This document shows positions 24,983-33,458 of a stretch of DNA of 62,152 bases, piece after piece. A program made the position numbers and the translations under genes. The notes beneath the pieces are model-generated. The model saw nothing but the letters and a program-made list of their open reading frames with translations, was not told where the DNA came from and did no database searches. Source of the DNA: SG8-39 sp041558415 (GTDB taxonomy: Bacteria; Pseudomonadota; Gammaproteobacteria; Burkholderiales; SG8-39); NCBI GenBank assembly GCA_041558415.1, contig JBFFEY010000014.1:1-62152 (forward strand). Reading direction: 5' to 3'. The number at the start of each line of letters is the position of its first letter. The first letter of the stretch is position 1.

Positions 24983-26707
24983 TCACCGGCTCGCCATTTC
25001 CCAGAACGATGCGACAACCCCGACGATACTCTCCCCCGCGATCAGTCCGGCCGCCGCTGCCAGCGCGAAGCGGTTCGCCAGGCGTGCGTCCCAACGCAGC
25101 CAGGCCCAGGCAATCAGCGCGCCGAGGCACATCATGAGCGAGATCGAGGCCGGGATGACGAACGCCAGCCCGAGCGCAACGCCACTCGGCAGCCAGCGGG
25201 ACGGTTGCGCACGGGTTTCCAGCAAACCCAGCACGACGCCGAGCGCAGCCGCGGCGAGCATCGCGATGCGTGCCGACGGCGGCACTGAGCCCAACCCTTG
25301 CGTGAGCGCCTCCGCCACCGCCTTCCAGGTCGCCACGGCCGGGGCTGGCCAGGCCTCGCTGAGCAGCATCGCTGCCGGGTCTGGAATCAGCGCGACGTAG
25401 ACCAGCACGCCGGCCACGCTGCCTGCCGCCACACCGCAGCATTGCGCAATTGTCTGCCGTCCGGGGACCGCGCCGATCGCGTGCCCCACCTTGAAGTCGT
25501 TCAGCAGGTCGGCGCACTGCCCCGCCGCACCGCCGGCGACGTTCGCCGTCATCAGGTTGGTCACGATCTGGCCAGGTGCGGCGACGCCGAAACCGAGCTG
25601 CGACAGCTTGCCGATCGCGCCGATCGGCGGAATGCCGGTTTCGCCCACCACCCGCGCGGCAACCGACGCCAGCAGCACGGCGAGCGGGATCGCGAGCAGC
25701 GCCATCCACAGGCTGATATCGAACAGCATCGTCTGCAGCATCACGGCTAGCAACGCGGCAAGCGCGAAGCCGAACGCGGGCCCCCGCGCGCGCAGCGCTG
25801 CGCGGTCGATGCCCAGGCGGCGCCCTGCGCCCTTCCCATTCCGCGCCCAGCGCACCGCAAAAGCGGTGAAGGTCGAGGCCGCCATCAGGCTCACCCCGGG
25901 CCACAGCAGCCATTCGACGAGCGGGCCGAACAGCGTGTTGCCTGCCTCGACCGGTGCGTCTACCAGCCCGGCATCGAGCAGCGCGGGCGCCACGATCCCC
26001 CAGGCCAGCAGCGCACCGAGGGCGAGCGAAAGTCCCACCCGCAAGCCGATAATCGCACCGAAGCCGATCAGCAGCAGCGACGGCTCGAGCCCGAAAGTCA
26101 GCCGCTCGAGGCTCTGCGACGGCGCCCAGCGTGCAAATGACCCGAACATGCTGGCCGAGAGCTTCGTCAGGCCCGAGACGATCCCCGCGCCGAACAGCAC
26201 CGCAATGCGCAGCAGCGCCTCGCGGCCGTGCCCGAAGACATCGCGCATCGTCTCGAGCGTCGCGACGCCCGCCGGGAAGCGCAGCGGCGCGTCGACGATC
26301 AGCGCCGGCCGCAGGTACCAGGCTACCCACACCCCGAGAAAGCTCACCGCGAACACCCAGGCGATCATCGGCAGCGTTGCGAGCTGCTGCCCGCTGACCA
26401 GCGCGTAGGCCGGAATCGGCGCGACCAGGCCGCCCGAAATGATCGACGCCGCCGACGAGGCCGCGGTCTGCCCGATGTTGCTTTCTTTCAGCGTCCAGTG
26501 CGGCACACCGGCGGTGCGTTCCAGCAGCCGCCAGAACGCCAGCGCAACGAGCAGCGCGATGATCGACATGTTGAACGACCAGCCGATCTTCAGCCCCGAG
26601 TAGACGTTGCACGGCGCCAGCGCCGCGCCGAGCAGAACGCCCGTCGCCAGCGATCGCAGTGTCAGTTCACGTTCTTCGCGCACGGCTTCGCCGACGCCGA
26701 GCCTCAA
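24983..26707 (-). CDS. OPT superfamily transporter
   Basis: 574-residue protein with about 14-16 hydrophobic segments and oligopeptide-transporter family motifs: NVYSGLKIGW, GETGIPPIGAIGKL, NLMTANVAGGAAGQCADLLNDFKVG and VIPASISLMMCLGALIAW. Bacterial OPT members take up peptides or metal chelates; the substrate is unknown here. The start is uncertain: the frame begins with TTG at 26707 and there is no ATG before the first membrane helix, so an internal GTG is also possible. It lies upstream of the MazG-like and rlmJ genes on the same strand (47 bp gap). Confidence 0.88.
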   Translation of the reverse strand: MRLGVGEAVREERELTLRSLATGVLLGAALAPCNVYSGLKIGWSFNMSIIALLVALAFWRLLERTAGVPHWTLKESNIGQTAASSAASIISGGLVAPIPAYALVSGQQLATLPMIAWVFAVSFLGVWVAWYLRPALIVDAPLRFPAGVATLETMRDVFGHGREALLRIAVLFGAGIVSGLTKLSASMFGSFARWAPSQSLERLTFGLEPSLLLIGFGAIIGLRVGLSLALGALLAWGIVAPALLDAGLVDAPVEAGNTLFGPLVEWLLWPGVSLMAASTFTAFAVRWARNGKGAGRRLGIDRAALRARGPAFGFALAALLAVMLQTMLFDISLWMALLAIPLAVLLASVAARVVGETGIPPIGAIGKLSQLGFGVAAPGQIVTNLMTANVAGGAAGQCADLLNDFKVGHAIGAVPGRQTIAQCCGVAAGSVAGVLVYVALIPDPAAMLLSEAWPAPAVATWKAVAEALTQGLGSVPPSARIAMLAAAALGVVLGLLETRAQPSRWLPSGVALGLAFVIPASISLMMCLGALIAWAWLRWDARLANRFALAAAAGLIAGESIVGVVASFWEMASR

Positions 26708-26873
26708 GCCCGGGCGTCGATACCCCGAGCCTATACGAGCCGGCAGGCGCCGTCGCGTTACACGTCGATAACAAAACGGCTACTGGAAGGACATCGGCCA
26801 AATACCGTGCCTCTCTAAGCTGCGAACCATGAGGTTTTCCGAAAACTGCGTAACCAACGCCGAGGAGATGCAG

Positions 26874-27023
26874 ATGTACACGATCATGGAAGAAGAACTC
26901 TTTCTCTCGCCCGAGTCGGTCATCTCGGGCGTGCTCGCCGAGCACGAGGTCGGCGGGCCGGAAATCGACTTCGAAGAGGACGCGACGTCCGTCGACTGGG
27001 ACGACGTCCCGGCATACGCCTGA
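26874..27023 (+). CDS. Small acidic protein of unknown function
   Basis: 49-residue product starting MYTIMEEELF, strongly acidic throughout, with a C-terminal half rich in Asp/Glu and ending WDDVPAYA. No family is recognised. Support for translation: a GAGGAG ribosome-binding site six to seven bases before ATG 26874, and AT-rich sequence upstream. An in-frame ATG at 26829 would add 15 residues but has no ribosome-binding site. It stands alone between the divergent OPT gene and the convergent histidine kinase gene. Could be a regulatory micro-protein or peptide precursor, or could be spurious. Confidence 0.42.
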   Translation: MYTIMEEELFLSPESVISGVLAEHEVGGPEIDFEEDATSVDWDDVPAYA

Positions 27024-27129
27024 AGCGGCGGCCGGAACACGAGCGCACAGTCAACGACCGAGGGAGAACCGCCATGCCGACCACAGCGTTCGACGCCGCA
27101 GCCGGCGCAGCCTGTCGAGCGCAGCCCGC

Positions 27130-28386
27130 CTAGGGTCGTGGCGACAAGGCGACGACGAAGCAGCTGCCGCCGCCCGGCCGCGCCTCGAACCGCGCCTCGC
27201 CGCCGTGGCGGTGCGCGATCGCGCGCACCAGCGCGAGGCCGAGACCCGCCCCCGTCGATTCGGTCGATCCCGGAAAACGCCGGAACGGCTCGAACACGCG
27301 TTCATGTTCGGCCGCCGGCACACCCGCGCCGTGGTCGCAGACCCGGATCTCCGCGCCTGTCGGTGTGCGCGCGATGCGAAGCTCGGTCGGCGGTGCGCCA
27401 TGGCGGCGCGCATTTTCCAGCAGGTTGCGCAGCAGGCGGCGCAGCAGGCGCGGGTCGCCGCGCACGCTCACGGGCTGGCCGTCGAGTTCGGCTTCCTCGT
27501 AACGCGCGCACTCCTCGGCGGCAAGCGCCAGCAGGTCAACCTCCTCCTCCCGATCGAGGCGCTCGACCGCGTCCAGCCGGCTGGCGAGCAGGATCTCGTC
27601 GATCAACGTGTCGAGCTCGCCGATGTCCTGCTCGAGCGCCTTGCGCCGGGCAGGCGGCGCATCGTCTTTCATCAGCTCGATCGCCATGCGGATGCGGGTG
27701 AGCGGCGTGCGCAGCTCGTGCGACGCGTTCGCCAGCAGCGATTTGTGCGCACCGACCAGCGCCTCGATCCGGGCGGCCGCCTTGTTGAAGCTCTCGGCGA
27801 GCTGTGCGACCTCGTCGCGCCCCTCCACCTTGACCCGCGCGCCGAGATCGCCCGCGCCTAGCGACTCGACCCCGTGCTGCAGATTTTCCAGACGGCGCGT
27901 CAGCCGGCGCACCACGGGATATGCGCCGATGGCGACGGCGAGCGCGAGCAAGCCGAGCGTGATGAACAGTCCCAGCGCCGGATGCGGCCGGTTGCGGGGC
28001 GTGCGCGCCATCAGCCAGCGCCCGTCGGGCAGCCGCAGCGCCCAGGCCGGACGCCCGCGTTCGCCGCGCACCCAGCCGCCCGCCTCGCGCCCCGGCGACG
28101 GCGGTGGCAACGGCCGCCCCACCCGCGCCAGCGGCAGTCGCTCCGCGCTGTAGAGCGTGACGTCGGCCTTCAGGTTGGCCGCCAGCCGCTCGAGCGCCGC
28201 CTGCTGTTCCGCGCGCGGCGCGTCTGCCGCCGGCAACGCATTCTGTGCCAGCGTCGAGGCCACCTCGAAGGCACGCCCCGCCGGGCCGCGCTCGGACATC
28301 TGCCGCCAGAGGAAGCCCGCGGCGAGCGCGAGCACGATCACGCTGGCCAGCACCGCGAAGTAGATGCGCAGATAGAGCCGGCGCAT
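27130..28386 (-). CDS. Sensor histidine kinase
   Basis: 418-residue membrane sensor kinase. Transmembrane segment 1 (9-27), periplasmic sensor region (about 28-135), transmembrane segment 2 (138-157), HAMP (about 160-212), then the H-box NASHELRTPLTRIR with H223, N-box NLLENARRHG, G1 DHGAGVP and G2 GAGLGLALVRAI. The layout resembles CpxA/RstB-type EnvZ-family kinases. Its ATG shares one base with the response-regulator stop (TGATG), so the pair is translationally coupled. It is the last gene of the b561-regulator-kinase operon; the Spy-like gene just upstream suggests an envelope-stress or metal signal (inference). Confidence 0.94.
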   Translation of the reverse strand: MRRLYLRIYFAVLASVIVLALAAGFLWRQMSERGPAGRAFEVASTLAQNALPAADAPRAEQQAALERLAANLKADVTLYSAERLPLARVGRPLPPPSPGREAGGWVRGERGRPAWALRLPDGRWLMARTPRNRPHPALGLFITLGLLALAVAIGAYPVVRRLTRRLENLQHGVESLGAGDLGARVKVEGRDEVAQLAESFNKAAARIEALVGAHKSLLANASHELRTPLTRIRMAIELMKDDAPPARRKALEQDIGELDTLIDEILLASRLDAVERLDREEEVDLLALAAEECARYEEAELDGQPVSVRGDPRLLRRLLRNLLENARRHGAPPTELRIARTPTGAEIRVCDHGAGVPAAEHERVFEPFRRFPGSTESTGAGLGLALVRAIAHRHGGEARFEARPGGGSCFVVALSPRP

Positions 28387-29075
28387 CAGTCCTGCGCCTT
28401 GGCGAACACATAGCCCGCACCGCGCACGGTGAGGATGCGCCGCGGCTTCTTCGGATCGTCCTCGATTGCGGCGCGAATGCGCGAGATATGCACATCAATC
28501 GAGCGATCAAACGCTTCCAGTGGCTCGCCCTTCATCAGGTCCATCAGCGCGTCGCGCGTCATCACCCGCCCCGCGTGCTCGGCGAGCGTCAGCAGCAGCG
28601 CGTACTGGTAGGCGGTCAGCTCGACCGCCCGCCCGTCGACACGGATGGCGCGCGCCGCGCGGTCGATCTCGAGGCGCCCGTAGCGCAGCACGTCGCCGCT
28701 CTGGGCATTCGCGCCGCGCCGTCGCAGGATCGCGCGCAAGCGCGCGAGCAGCTCGCGGGGTTCGAAGGGCTTCGGCAGGTAGTCGTCCGCGCCCAGCTCG
28801 AGGCCGACGATGCGATCGGCCGCGTCGCCCCGCGCGGTCAGCATCAGCACGGGCAGGTCGGACGCGGCACGCAGCCGGCGGCAGACCTCGAGCCCGTCGA
28901 TGTCCGGCAGCATCAGATCCAGAACGACCGCATCGAACGGTTCGCGCGCCAGCCGCGTGAGCCCCTGCTCGCCGCCCGGCGCGATCGTGACGCGCAGACC
29001 GGCTTCACCGAGGTACTCGGCGACCATCGCCGCGAGGCGCGCGTCATCCTCGACCAGCAGGATGCGCTCGGTCAT
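28386..29075 (-). CDS. OmpR/PhoB-family response regulator
   Basis: 229 residues: receiver domain (1-115) with acidic pocket EDD (9-11), phospho-acceptor D53 in VLDLMLPD, and Lys in LPKPFEP; then an OmpR-type winged helix (about 130-229) ending RRILTVRGAGYVFA. ATG 29075 overlaps the stop of the preceding cytochrome b561 gene (ATGA), and its own stop overlaps the kinase start. Sequence is CpxR/RstA-like. It probably controls its own operon and perhaps the divergent promoter region at 30.2-30.5 kb, but no operator was identified. Confidence 0.95.
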   Translation of the reverse strand: MTERILLVEDDARLAAMVAEYLGEAGLRVTIAPGGEQGLTRLAREPFDAVVLDLMLPDIDGLEVCRRLRAASDLPVLMLTARGDAADRIVGLELGADDYLPKPFEPRELLARLRAILRRRGANAQSGDVLRYGRLEIDRAARAIRVDGRAVELTAYQYALLLTLAEHAGRVMTRDALMDLMKGEPLEAFDRSIDVHISRIRAAIEDDPKKPRRILTVRGAGYVFAKAQD

Positions 29076-29617
29076 TCCGGTGCTCCGCGCGCGCCAAACC
29101 ACATGCGCGCCAGCAGCCCGTCCCTGCGCACGAAGTGGTGATAGAACGCGGCGAGCGCATGCAGCGCGACGAGCGATATGAGGATTGTTCCGATCAGGGC
29201 GTGCACGCCGCGTGCGCCGTACGCGCGCAGATCTTCCGGCAAGGCTGCCTCCAAGCCGCCGAACACGACCTGCGGCAGACCCGCCTGTACCGCGAGTGCC
29301 AGCCCGCTCGCTGCCATCGCCAGCGCCGCCGCATAAAGCGCTGCATGCACGACGCGCGCCAGCCGGTCGAGCCACACGCTGCCGCTCGTCGCGCGCGCGG
29401 GTTGCGCGAGCGACAGGCGCAACGCGAGCCGCAGCGCGACGATGAAGGCGACCGACAGGCCCGCCGCCATGTGGATCCCGAGCACCAGGATCCGCTGTGC
29501 GCTCTCGCCGCTGGGGATGCGTTCGAACGCGATCGCACCGATTCCCCAGGCGCCGATCGTCAGCGCGGCCGAGAGCCAGTGCAGCAGAACCTGCAGCGGA
29601 TGGTAGCGGTCGGCCAT
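29072..29617 (-). CDS. Cytochrome b561 family protein
   Basis: 181-residue four-helix membrane cytochrome of the bacterial b561 type. Candidate haem-ligand histidines: LLHWLS (helix 1), LGIHMAAG (helix 2), VVHAALY (helix 3) and ALHALAAFYHHF (helix 4). Such proteins pass electrons from quinol to superoxide or other acceptors. Its stop overlaps the response-regulator start, making it the first gene of a three-gene operon with the two-component system. Upstream lies a dispersed DnaA-box repeat (29627-29710), then the Spy-like gene on the same strand. Confidence 0.88.
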   Translation of the reverse strand: MADRYHPLQVLLHWLSAALTIGAWGIGAIAFERIPSGESAQRILVLGIHMAAGLSVAFIVALRLALRLSLAQPARATSGSVWLDRLARVVHAALYAAALAMAASGLALAVQAGLPQVVFGGLEAALPEDLRAYGARGVHALIGTILISLVALHALAAFYHHFVRRDGLLARMWFGARGAPE

Positions 29618-29626
29618 GGCAAGTTC

Positions 29627-29710
29627 GGGGTCAGACCCCTGTGGATAACTTCAGCGCCGAACTATGCCATGCGAAAAGGCCGAAGAAGTCATCCATAGGC
29701 GTGTGACCCC
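29627..29710. repeat. Dispersed palindromic element, copy B (one arm degenerate)
   Basis: The left arm (29627-29650) carries GGGGTCAGACCCC followed by TGTGGATAA, an inverted perfect DnaA box (29640-29648). The right arm (about 29685-29710), ending ATCCATAGG...GTGTGACCCC, is a diverged inverse of the left. The arms are about 34 bp apart, nearly the spacing of the intact copy at 37975-38055, so this looks like the same element after decay. It lies between the Spy-like and cytochrome b561 genes. Confidence 0.75.
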
Positions 29711-29717
29711 CGAGCCG

Positions 29718-30242
29718 CTATCGCCAGCGTCTGCGGCGCTGCTGCAGGCGTTCCCCGACCACCCTGCGCTGTTCGGGCGTGAGCAACTCGGCGGCGTCGG
29801 CGACGGCCTCAACGAGCCGTTTCGAACCGGTCTCGGCGAGCTGCAGTTGCTCGCTGCGCAGGCGCTCGAGCGCCGCGCGGTCGATGGGCTCGCCGGTCAG
29901 CAGCGCGATCGCTTCGCTGCGCGCTGCGCGCATGCGCTCGCGCAGCGGCAGCAGGTCCGTCGCCGTCTGCTTGACGATTGGCGCGAGCTGCTGCTCTTGC
30001 GCTTCGGTTGCGTCGATTTCCACGTACAGGTGCTTGAGCATGCGCTCCAGGCGGGCGTCGACCTCGGCGGGGCCGAGCGGACCGCGCCCATAGCCGCGGT
30101 GCGCAAAGGCCCTGAACCCGAGCCCACCCGCGAGCCCAGCGCCCAGCAGGCCCAATATGCCGCGTTTGAGCCAGCGCCGACGGGAAGTTTCGGGCGCGCC
30201 GTTCGCGGCGTCGGCACCGTTCGGATTGCCGTTGTCGTTCAT
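29718..30242 (-). CDS. Spy/CpxP-like periplasmic protein
   Basis: 174 residues. The N-terminus has SRRRWLKRG followed by a hydrophobic stretch (ILGLLGAGLAGGLGFRAF), which could be a Tat-type signal or a membrane anchor. The remaining part is helical with an LTPEQRRVVGERLQQ motif, the LTxxQ signature of Spy/CpxP/CnrX-like periplasmic chaperones and metal sensors, and a very basic C-terminus. ATG 30242 is chosen over the upstream GTG/ATG frame because AAGGAGACC lies at the right distance. It precedes the b561/two-component operon, an arrangement that fits envelope-stress signalling, though co-transcription is unproven. Confidence 0.78.
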   Translation of the reverse strand: MNDNGNPNGADAANGAPETSRRRWLKRGILGLLGAGLAGGLGFRAFAHRGYGRGPLGPAEVDARLERMLKHLYVEIDATEAQEQQLAPIVKQTATDLLPLRERMRAARSEAIALLTGEPIDRAALERLRSEQLQLAETGSKRLVEAVADAAELLTPEQRRVVGERLQQRRRRWR

Positions 30243-30499
30243 GACGGTCTCCTTGCTCGAACTGGGGTCGGCGGACATCGCCGCCCATGGAAAGACACTC
30301 TAAGAACGGAGCGTTGCGCGCGGTTCTCCGCGCGGTAAAGATAGGTAAAGCGCCCCTTCAGGGGGGTCGCGTCTACGAGATTGGGGGCATATGATTGTTT
30401 TATGCGGCGATGGAATATCACCGCGGCGTCGCGCCGTTTTAGGTCGTAAGCTTAAGGTTCCGCTTCGCATTCCAAAGTGTTAAACGCCAAGGAGACATC
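30243..30499. promoter_or_regulatory. Divergent intergenic region, Spy-like gene / DsrE-family gene
   Basis: 257 bp with no gene recognised, noticeably more AT-rich than its surroundings between 30380 and 30490. It must hold both divergent promoters. Both flanking genes have strong AAGGAGAC-type ribosome-binding sites. I could not assign convincing -35/-10 pairs or a response-regulator box by eye. Confidence 0.5.
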
Positions 30500-30940
30500 A
30501 TGAAAAGCACGCTCGCAATTGCAGCACTGGCCGGCGCTCTGGCGATCGGAGGACTTTCGGGCTGCGCCAGCGAGAGCGCGCGCATGGCCGAGCAAGGCAA
30601 GCACCGGGTGGTCATCCAGATGAGCGACAACGATCCGCAAAAGTGGAACCTGGCGCTGAATAACGCGCAGAACCTGCAACAGGCGCTCGGCAAGGAGAAC
30701 GTGCAGGTCGAAATCGTTGCCTATGGTCCCGGCCTCAACATGCTGAAGGCAAACTCCAAGGTCGCCGGCCGCGTCAACGGGGCGCTCGACCAGAATGTCG
30801 ACATCGTGGCCTGCGGCAACACGATGAAGAAGATGAAAGTCGGCAAGGACGATCTCATCGCCGGAACCCGCGTTGTTGAGGGTGGCGTGATCGAGATCTC
30901 GGAGCGGCAAAGCCAGGGCTGGACCTACATCAAGCCCTGA
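30500..30940 (+). CDS. DsrE/DsrF-like family lipoprotein
   Basis: 146 residues. A lipoprotein signal peptide ends in LSGC (lipobox, Cys22), so the product is probably anchored in the periplasm or outer membrane. The mature part has the DsrE-like fold pattern: VVIQMSDNDPQKWNLALNNAQNLQQALG, VEIVAYGPGLNML and VDIVACGNTM, with one Cys at the position where DsrE relatives often carry a reactive Cys. It could take part in periplasmic sulfur or thiol chemistry, but no sulfur-oxidation genes are nearby. AAGGAGACATC precedes ATG 30500, and a strong terminator follows. Confidence 0.85.
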   Translation: MKSTLAIAALAGALAIGGLSGCASESARMAEQGKHRVVIQMSDNDPQKWNLALNNAQNLQQALGKENVQVEIVAYGPGLNMLKANSKVAGRVNGALDQNVDIVACGNTMKKMKVGKDDLIAGTRVVEGGVIEISERQSQGWTYIKP

Positions 30941-30950
30941 GTTGCCTGCC

Positions 30951-30985
30951 ACGGCCGGGCGCGGCGCTGCCGCGCCGGCCGTTTT
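30951..30985 (+). terminator. Rho-independent terminator after the DsrE-family gene
   Basis: GC-rich hairpin: ACGGCCGGGCGCGGC (30951-30965) pairs with GCCGCGCCGGCCGT (30969-30982) with a single bulged G and a GCT loop, followed by a T run. It sits 10 bp after the stop codon and could also serve the convergent flavin oxidoreductase gene in part, though that side lacks a T run. Confidence 0.85.
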
Positions 30986-31003
30986 CTCGCGCGGCGCCCC
31001 GAG

Positions 31004-31963
31004 CTAAAGCGCGAGCCGCTCGCGCGCCGCAGCGTATTCGCGCGCCAGCTTGGCGACGACCTGCGCCACCGGCATTACGGCGTCGATCTGGCCGACGCCC
31101 TGTCCGGCGCTCCAGATGTCGCGCCACACCTTCTTCTCGGCGCCGCTGCCGCTGGCAAAGTTCATCTTGGAAGGATCCGATTTCGGAAGGTGCTCCGGGT
31201 CGTAGCCGGCCGCCAACACGCTGTGCCGCAGGTAGTTGCCGTGCACGCCGGAAAAGAGGTCCGTGTAGATGATGTCGTTCGCGCTCGCCTTCAGGATCTC
31301 CTCCTTGTAGCGCTCGGGCACGCTCGCCTCGGGCGTGGCAAGAAAACGCGTGCCGATGTAGGCCAGGTCGGCGCCGGCGGCCTGCGCCGCGAGCACCGCG
31401 TCGCCGGTGGCAATCGCGCCCGACAGCACGATCGGACCGTCGAAAAAGCGGCGCACCTCGCCGATCAGCGCGAACGGCGACAACCGCCCGGCGTGACCGC
31501 CCGCGCCGGTGCAGACGAGGATCAGGCCGTCGACGCCCGCTTCGAGCGCCTTTTGCGCATGACGCACGTTGATGACGTCGTGCAGCACGATGCCGCCGTA
31601 AGCGTGCGCCGCCTGTACCACCTCGTGCGGCGCGCGTAGGCTGGTGATGGTGATCGGCACCTGGTGGCGCACGCAAACGGCGAGGTCGTGCTCGAGACGG
31701 TCGTTCGATTTGTGCGCGATTTGGTTGACCGCGTAGGGCGCCGGCGGCACCTCCGGCTGCGCCTTGCGCGCAGTCGTGAGCGCCGTTTCGATTTCCGTCA
31801 GCCAATCGTCGAGCGCCTCTTTCGGCCGTGCGTTGAGTGCGGGAAACGAGCCGACGATGCCGGCTTTGCACTGCTCGATCACCAGTTGTGGATTGCCGGC
31901 GATGAACATCGGTGCAGCGATGACTGGCAGGCGAAGGTTCTGCAGGATCGGCGGCAACGCCAT
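31004..31963 (-). CDS. NAD(P)H-dependent flavin oxidoreductase / nitronate monooxygenase family
   Basis: 319-residue FMN-binding TIM-barrel protein of the 2-nitropropane dioxygenase family. Motifs: PVIAAPMF near the N-terminus, VLHDVINVRHAQKALEAGVDGLILVCTGAGGHAG (FMN phosphate region and the conserved GGHxG), PIVLSGAIATG and DLAYIGTRFLAT. These enzymes oxidise nitronates or reduce quinones; many in acyl-CoA clusters have unknown substrates. Divergent from the dienoyl-CoA isomerase gene (68 bp) and convergent with the DsrE-family gene. Confidence 0.9.
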   Translation of the reverse strand: MALPPILQNLRLPVIAAPMFIAGNPQLVIEQCKAGIVGSFPALNARPKEALDDWLTEIETALTTARKAQPEVPPAPYAVNQIAHKSNDRLEHDLAVCVRHQVPITITSLRAPHEVVQAAHAYGGIVLHDVINVRHAQKALEAGVDGLILVCTGAGGHAGRLSPFALIGEVRRFFDGPIVLSGAIATGDAVLAAQAAGADLAYIGTRFLATPEASVPERYKEEILKASANDIIYTDLFSGVHGNYLRHSVLAAGYDPEHLPKSDPSKMNFASGSGAEKKVWRDIWSAGQGVGQIDAVMPVAQVVAKLAREYAAARERLAL

Positions 31964-32031
31964 GCGGATCTCCCTGACCGGATGCGGAACCCGCGGGTAT
32001 CATGCGGGCGCTGTGATTCTAGGGGAAAGCC

Positions 32032-32871
32032 ATGACCTATAGATCCTTCACGCTCGAAACCGCCGACAAGGTTGCGCACCTCAGGCTTAACCGGCCGGAG
32101 AAGCTGAATGCCCTGGACGGGGTGTTTTGGCAGGAACTCGACGCTATCCTCGCGCAGCTGCAGCGCGACGCGCCGGCGCGCGCGCTGGTGATTTCCTCGA
32201 GCGGCAAGCATTTTTCCGCCGGCATGGACCTTGCGGTGTTCGAGCAGGGCGAAGCGCTGCCCGAGGGGAATCCCGCTGCGCGCACGGCGCTGCACGAGCA
32301 GATCCTTCAGCTGCAGCACACCTTCACGCGCCTCGAGGCGCTGCGCATGCCGGTGATCGCCGCGGTGCAGGGCGCCTGCGTCGGCGGCGCGCTCGACATG
32401 GTCACCGCCTGCGACATCCGCTATGCCGCGCAGGACGCGTTCTTCTGCGTGCAGGAAATCAACATCGGCCTGGTGGCCGACGTCGGCACGCTGCAGCGCC
32501 TGCCGAAGCTGATCCCGGAGGCCGTGGCGCGCGAGTACGCCTACTCCGGGCGCCGCCTGCCCGCGGCGCGCGCCAGAGAACTCGGTCTGGTCAACGAAGT
32601 GTTCTCTGACCAGGCCGCCGCCGTGGAGGCCGCCCTCGTCCTCGCCCGCGAGATCGCCGCCAAGTCGCCGACCGCGATGTGGGCGAGCAAGCAGGCGGTC
32701 AACTACGCCCGCGAGCACACGGTCGCCGACAGCTTGAACCAGATGGCTGTCCTGCAAATGGCGGTCTGGCAGAGCCGCGACGTCGCCGAAGCGGTGCGCG
32801 CCAACGCCGAAAAGCGTGCGGCGCGCTTCGACGACCTCGCGCCTGTGCCGCCTTTCGGTGCGGCAACCTGA
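32032..32871 (+). CDS. Crotonase family, probable delta(3,5)-delta(2,4)-dienoyl-CoA isomerase
   Basis: 279-residue crotonase-fold enzyme. The segment GGALDMVTACDIRYAAQDAFFCVQ, then EINIGLVADVGTLQRLPK, keeps the three acidic residues known as catalytic in mammalian ECH1 (here D122, E142 and D150). This favours isomerisation of 3,5- to 2,4-dienoyl-CoA over hydration; ordinary hydratases have a Glu pair instead. Such an isomerase is used in beta-oxidation of unsaturated acyl-CoAs with odd-numbered double bonds. Starts a same-strand run with a thioesterase and a peroxiredoxin. Confidence 0.86.
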   Translation: MTYRSFTLETADKVAHLRLNRPEKLNALDGVFWQELDAILAQLQRDAPARALVISSSGKHFSAGMDLAVFEQGEALPEGNPAARTALHEQILQLQHTFTRLEALRMPVIAAVQGACVGGALDMVTACDIRYAAQDAFFCVQEINIGLVADVGTLQRLPKLIPEAVAREYAYSGRRLPAARARELGLVNEVFSDQAAAVEAALVLAREIAAKSPTAMWASKQAVNYAREHTVADSLNQMAVLQMAVWQSRDVAEAVRANAEKRAARFDDLAPVPPFGAAT

Positions 32872-32970
32872 GACGCCACGACCGATGCCCGCTTGCTCTT
32901 CCTCTCCGCTTCTGGTGTGATCGTCGCTCGCCGGCGCCGTGGCACGGTGCGCGCCTGGCACTGACAGCGC

Positions 32971-33444
32971 ATGCGAAGCCCGAAACCCAAGCTCGAGACC
33001 CAGGCGAAGCGGCCACAGCCCGTGCGCGACGTTCCCTCGCGGCTCGAGATCGTGGTCGACTTCGCCGATTGCGACCCGGCGCGCATTGTCTTTTACCCGC
33101 ACTACTTCAACTGGTTCGACCGCGCCTCCGAGCGGCTGTTTCGCGAGCGCGGCATGGCCTGGCCGGAGCTGTGGGCACGCTATCAGCTGGCCGGTTTCCC
33201 GATCGTCGACGCCTCGGCCAAGTTTCTCGGCCCTGCGCGCTTCGGCGACACCATCACCCTCGAGAGCTGGATTGGCGAATGGCGCAGCAAGCTGTTCATC
33301 GTCGAGCACCGCGTGCACAACGCGGGCGACCTCATCGTCGAAGGTCGCGAGCTGCGGGTCTGGGCGCTACGCGACCCGAACAACCCGGAAGGCATGAAAG
33401 CGGGCGTCATCCCGCCGGAAATCATCGAGCGCTTCCGGAACTAG
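32971..33444 (+). CDS. Acyl-CoA thioesterase, 4-hydroxybenzoyl-CoA thioesterase-like
   Basis: 157-residue hotdog-fold thioesterase. VVDFADCDPARIVFYPHYFNWFDRASE is split across the active-site region: DCDPARIVFYPHYF is the 4HBT signature, with D35 as the likely catalytic acid. Substrate preference (aromatic or aliphatic acyl-CoA) is not evident. Downstream of the dienoyl-CoA isomerase (99 bp, nothing recognised between) and 14 bp before the peroxiredoxin gene. A basic N-terminal stretch (1-18) precedes the domain; a later start is possible. Confidence 0.85.
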   Translation: MRSPKPKLETQAKRPQPVRDVPSRLEIVVDFADCDPARIVFYPHYFNWFDRASERLFRERGMAWPELWARYQLAGFPIVDASAKFLGPARFGDTITLESWIGEWRSKLFIVEHRVHNAGDLIVEGRELRVWALRDPNNPEGMKAGVIPPEIIERFRN

Positions 33445-33458
33445 GCAAGGAGACAGCG

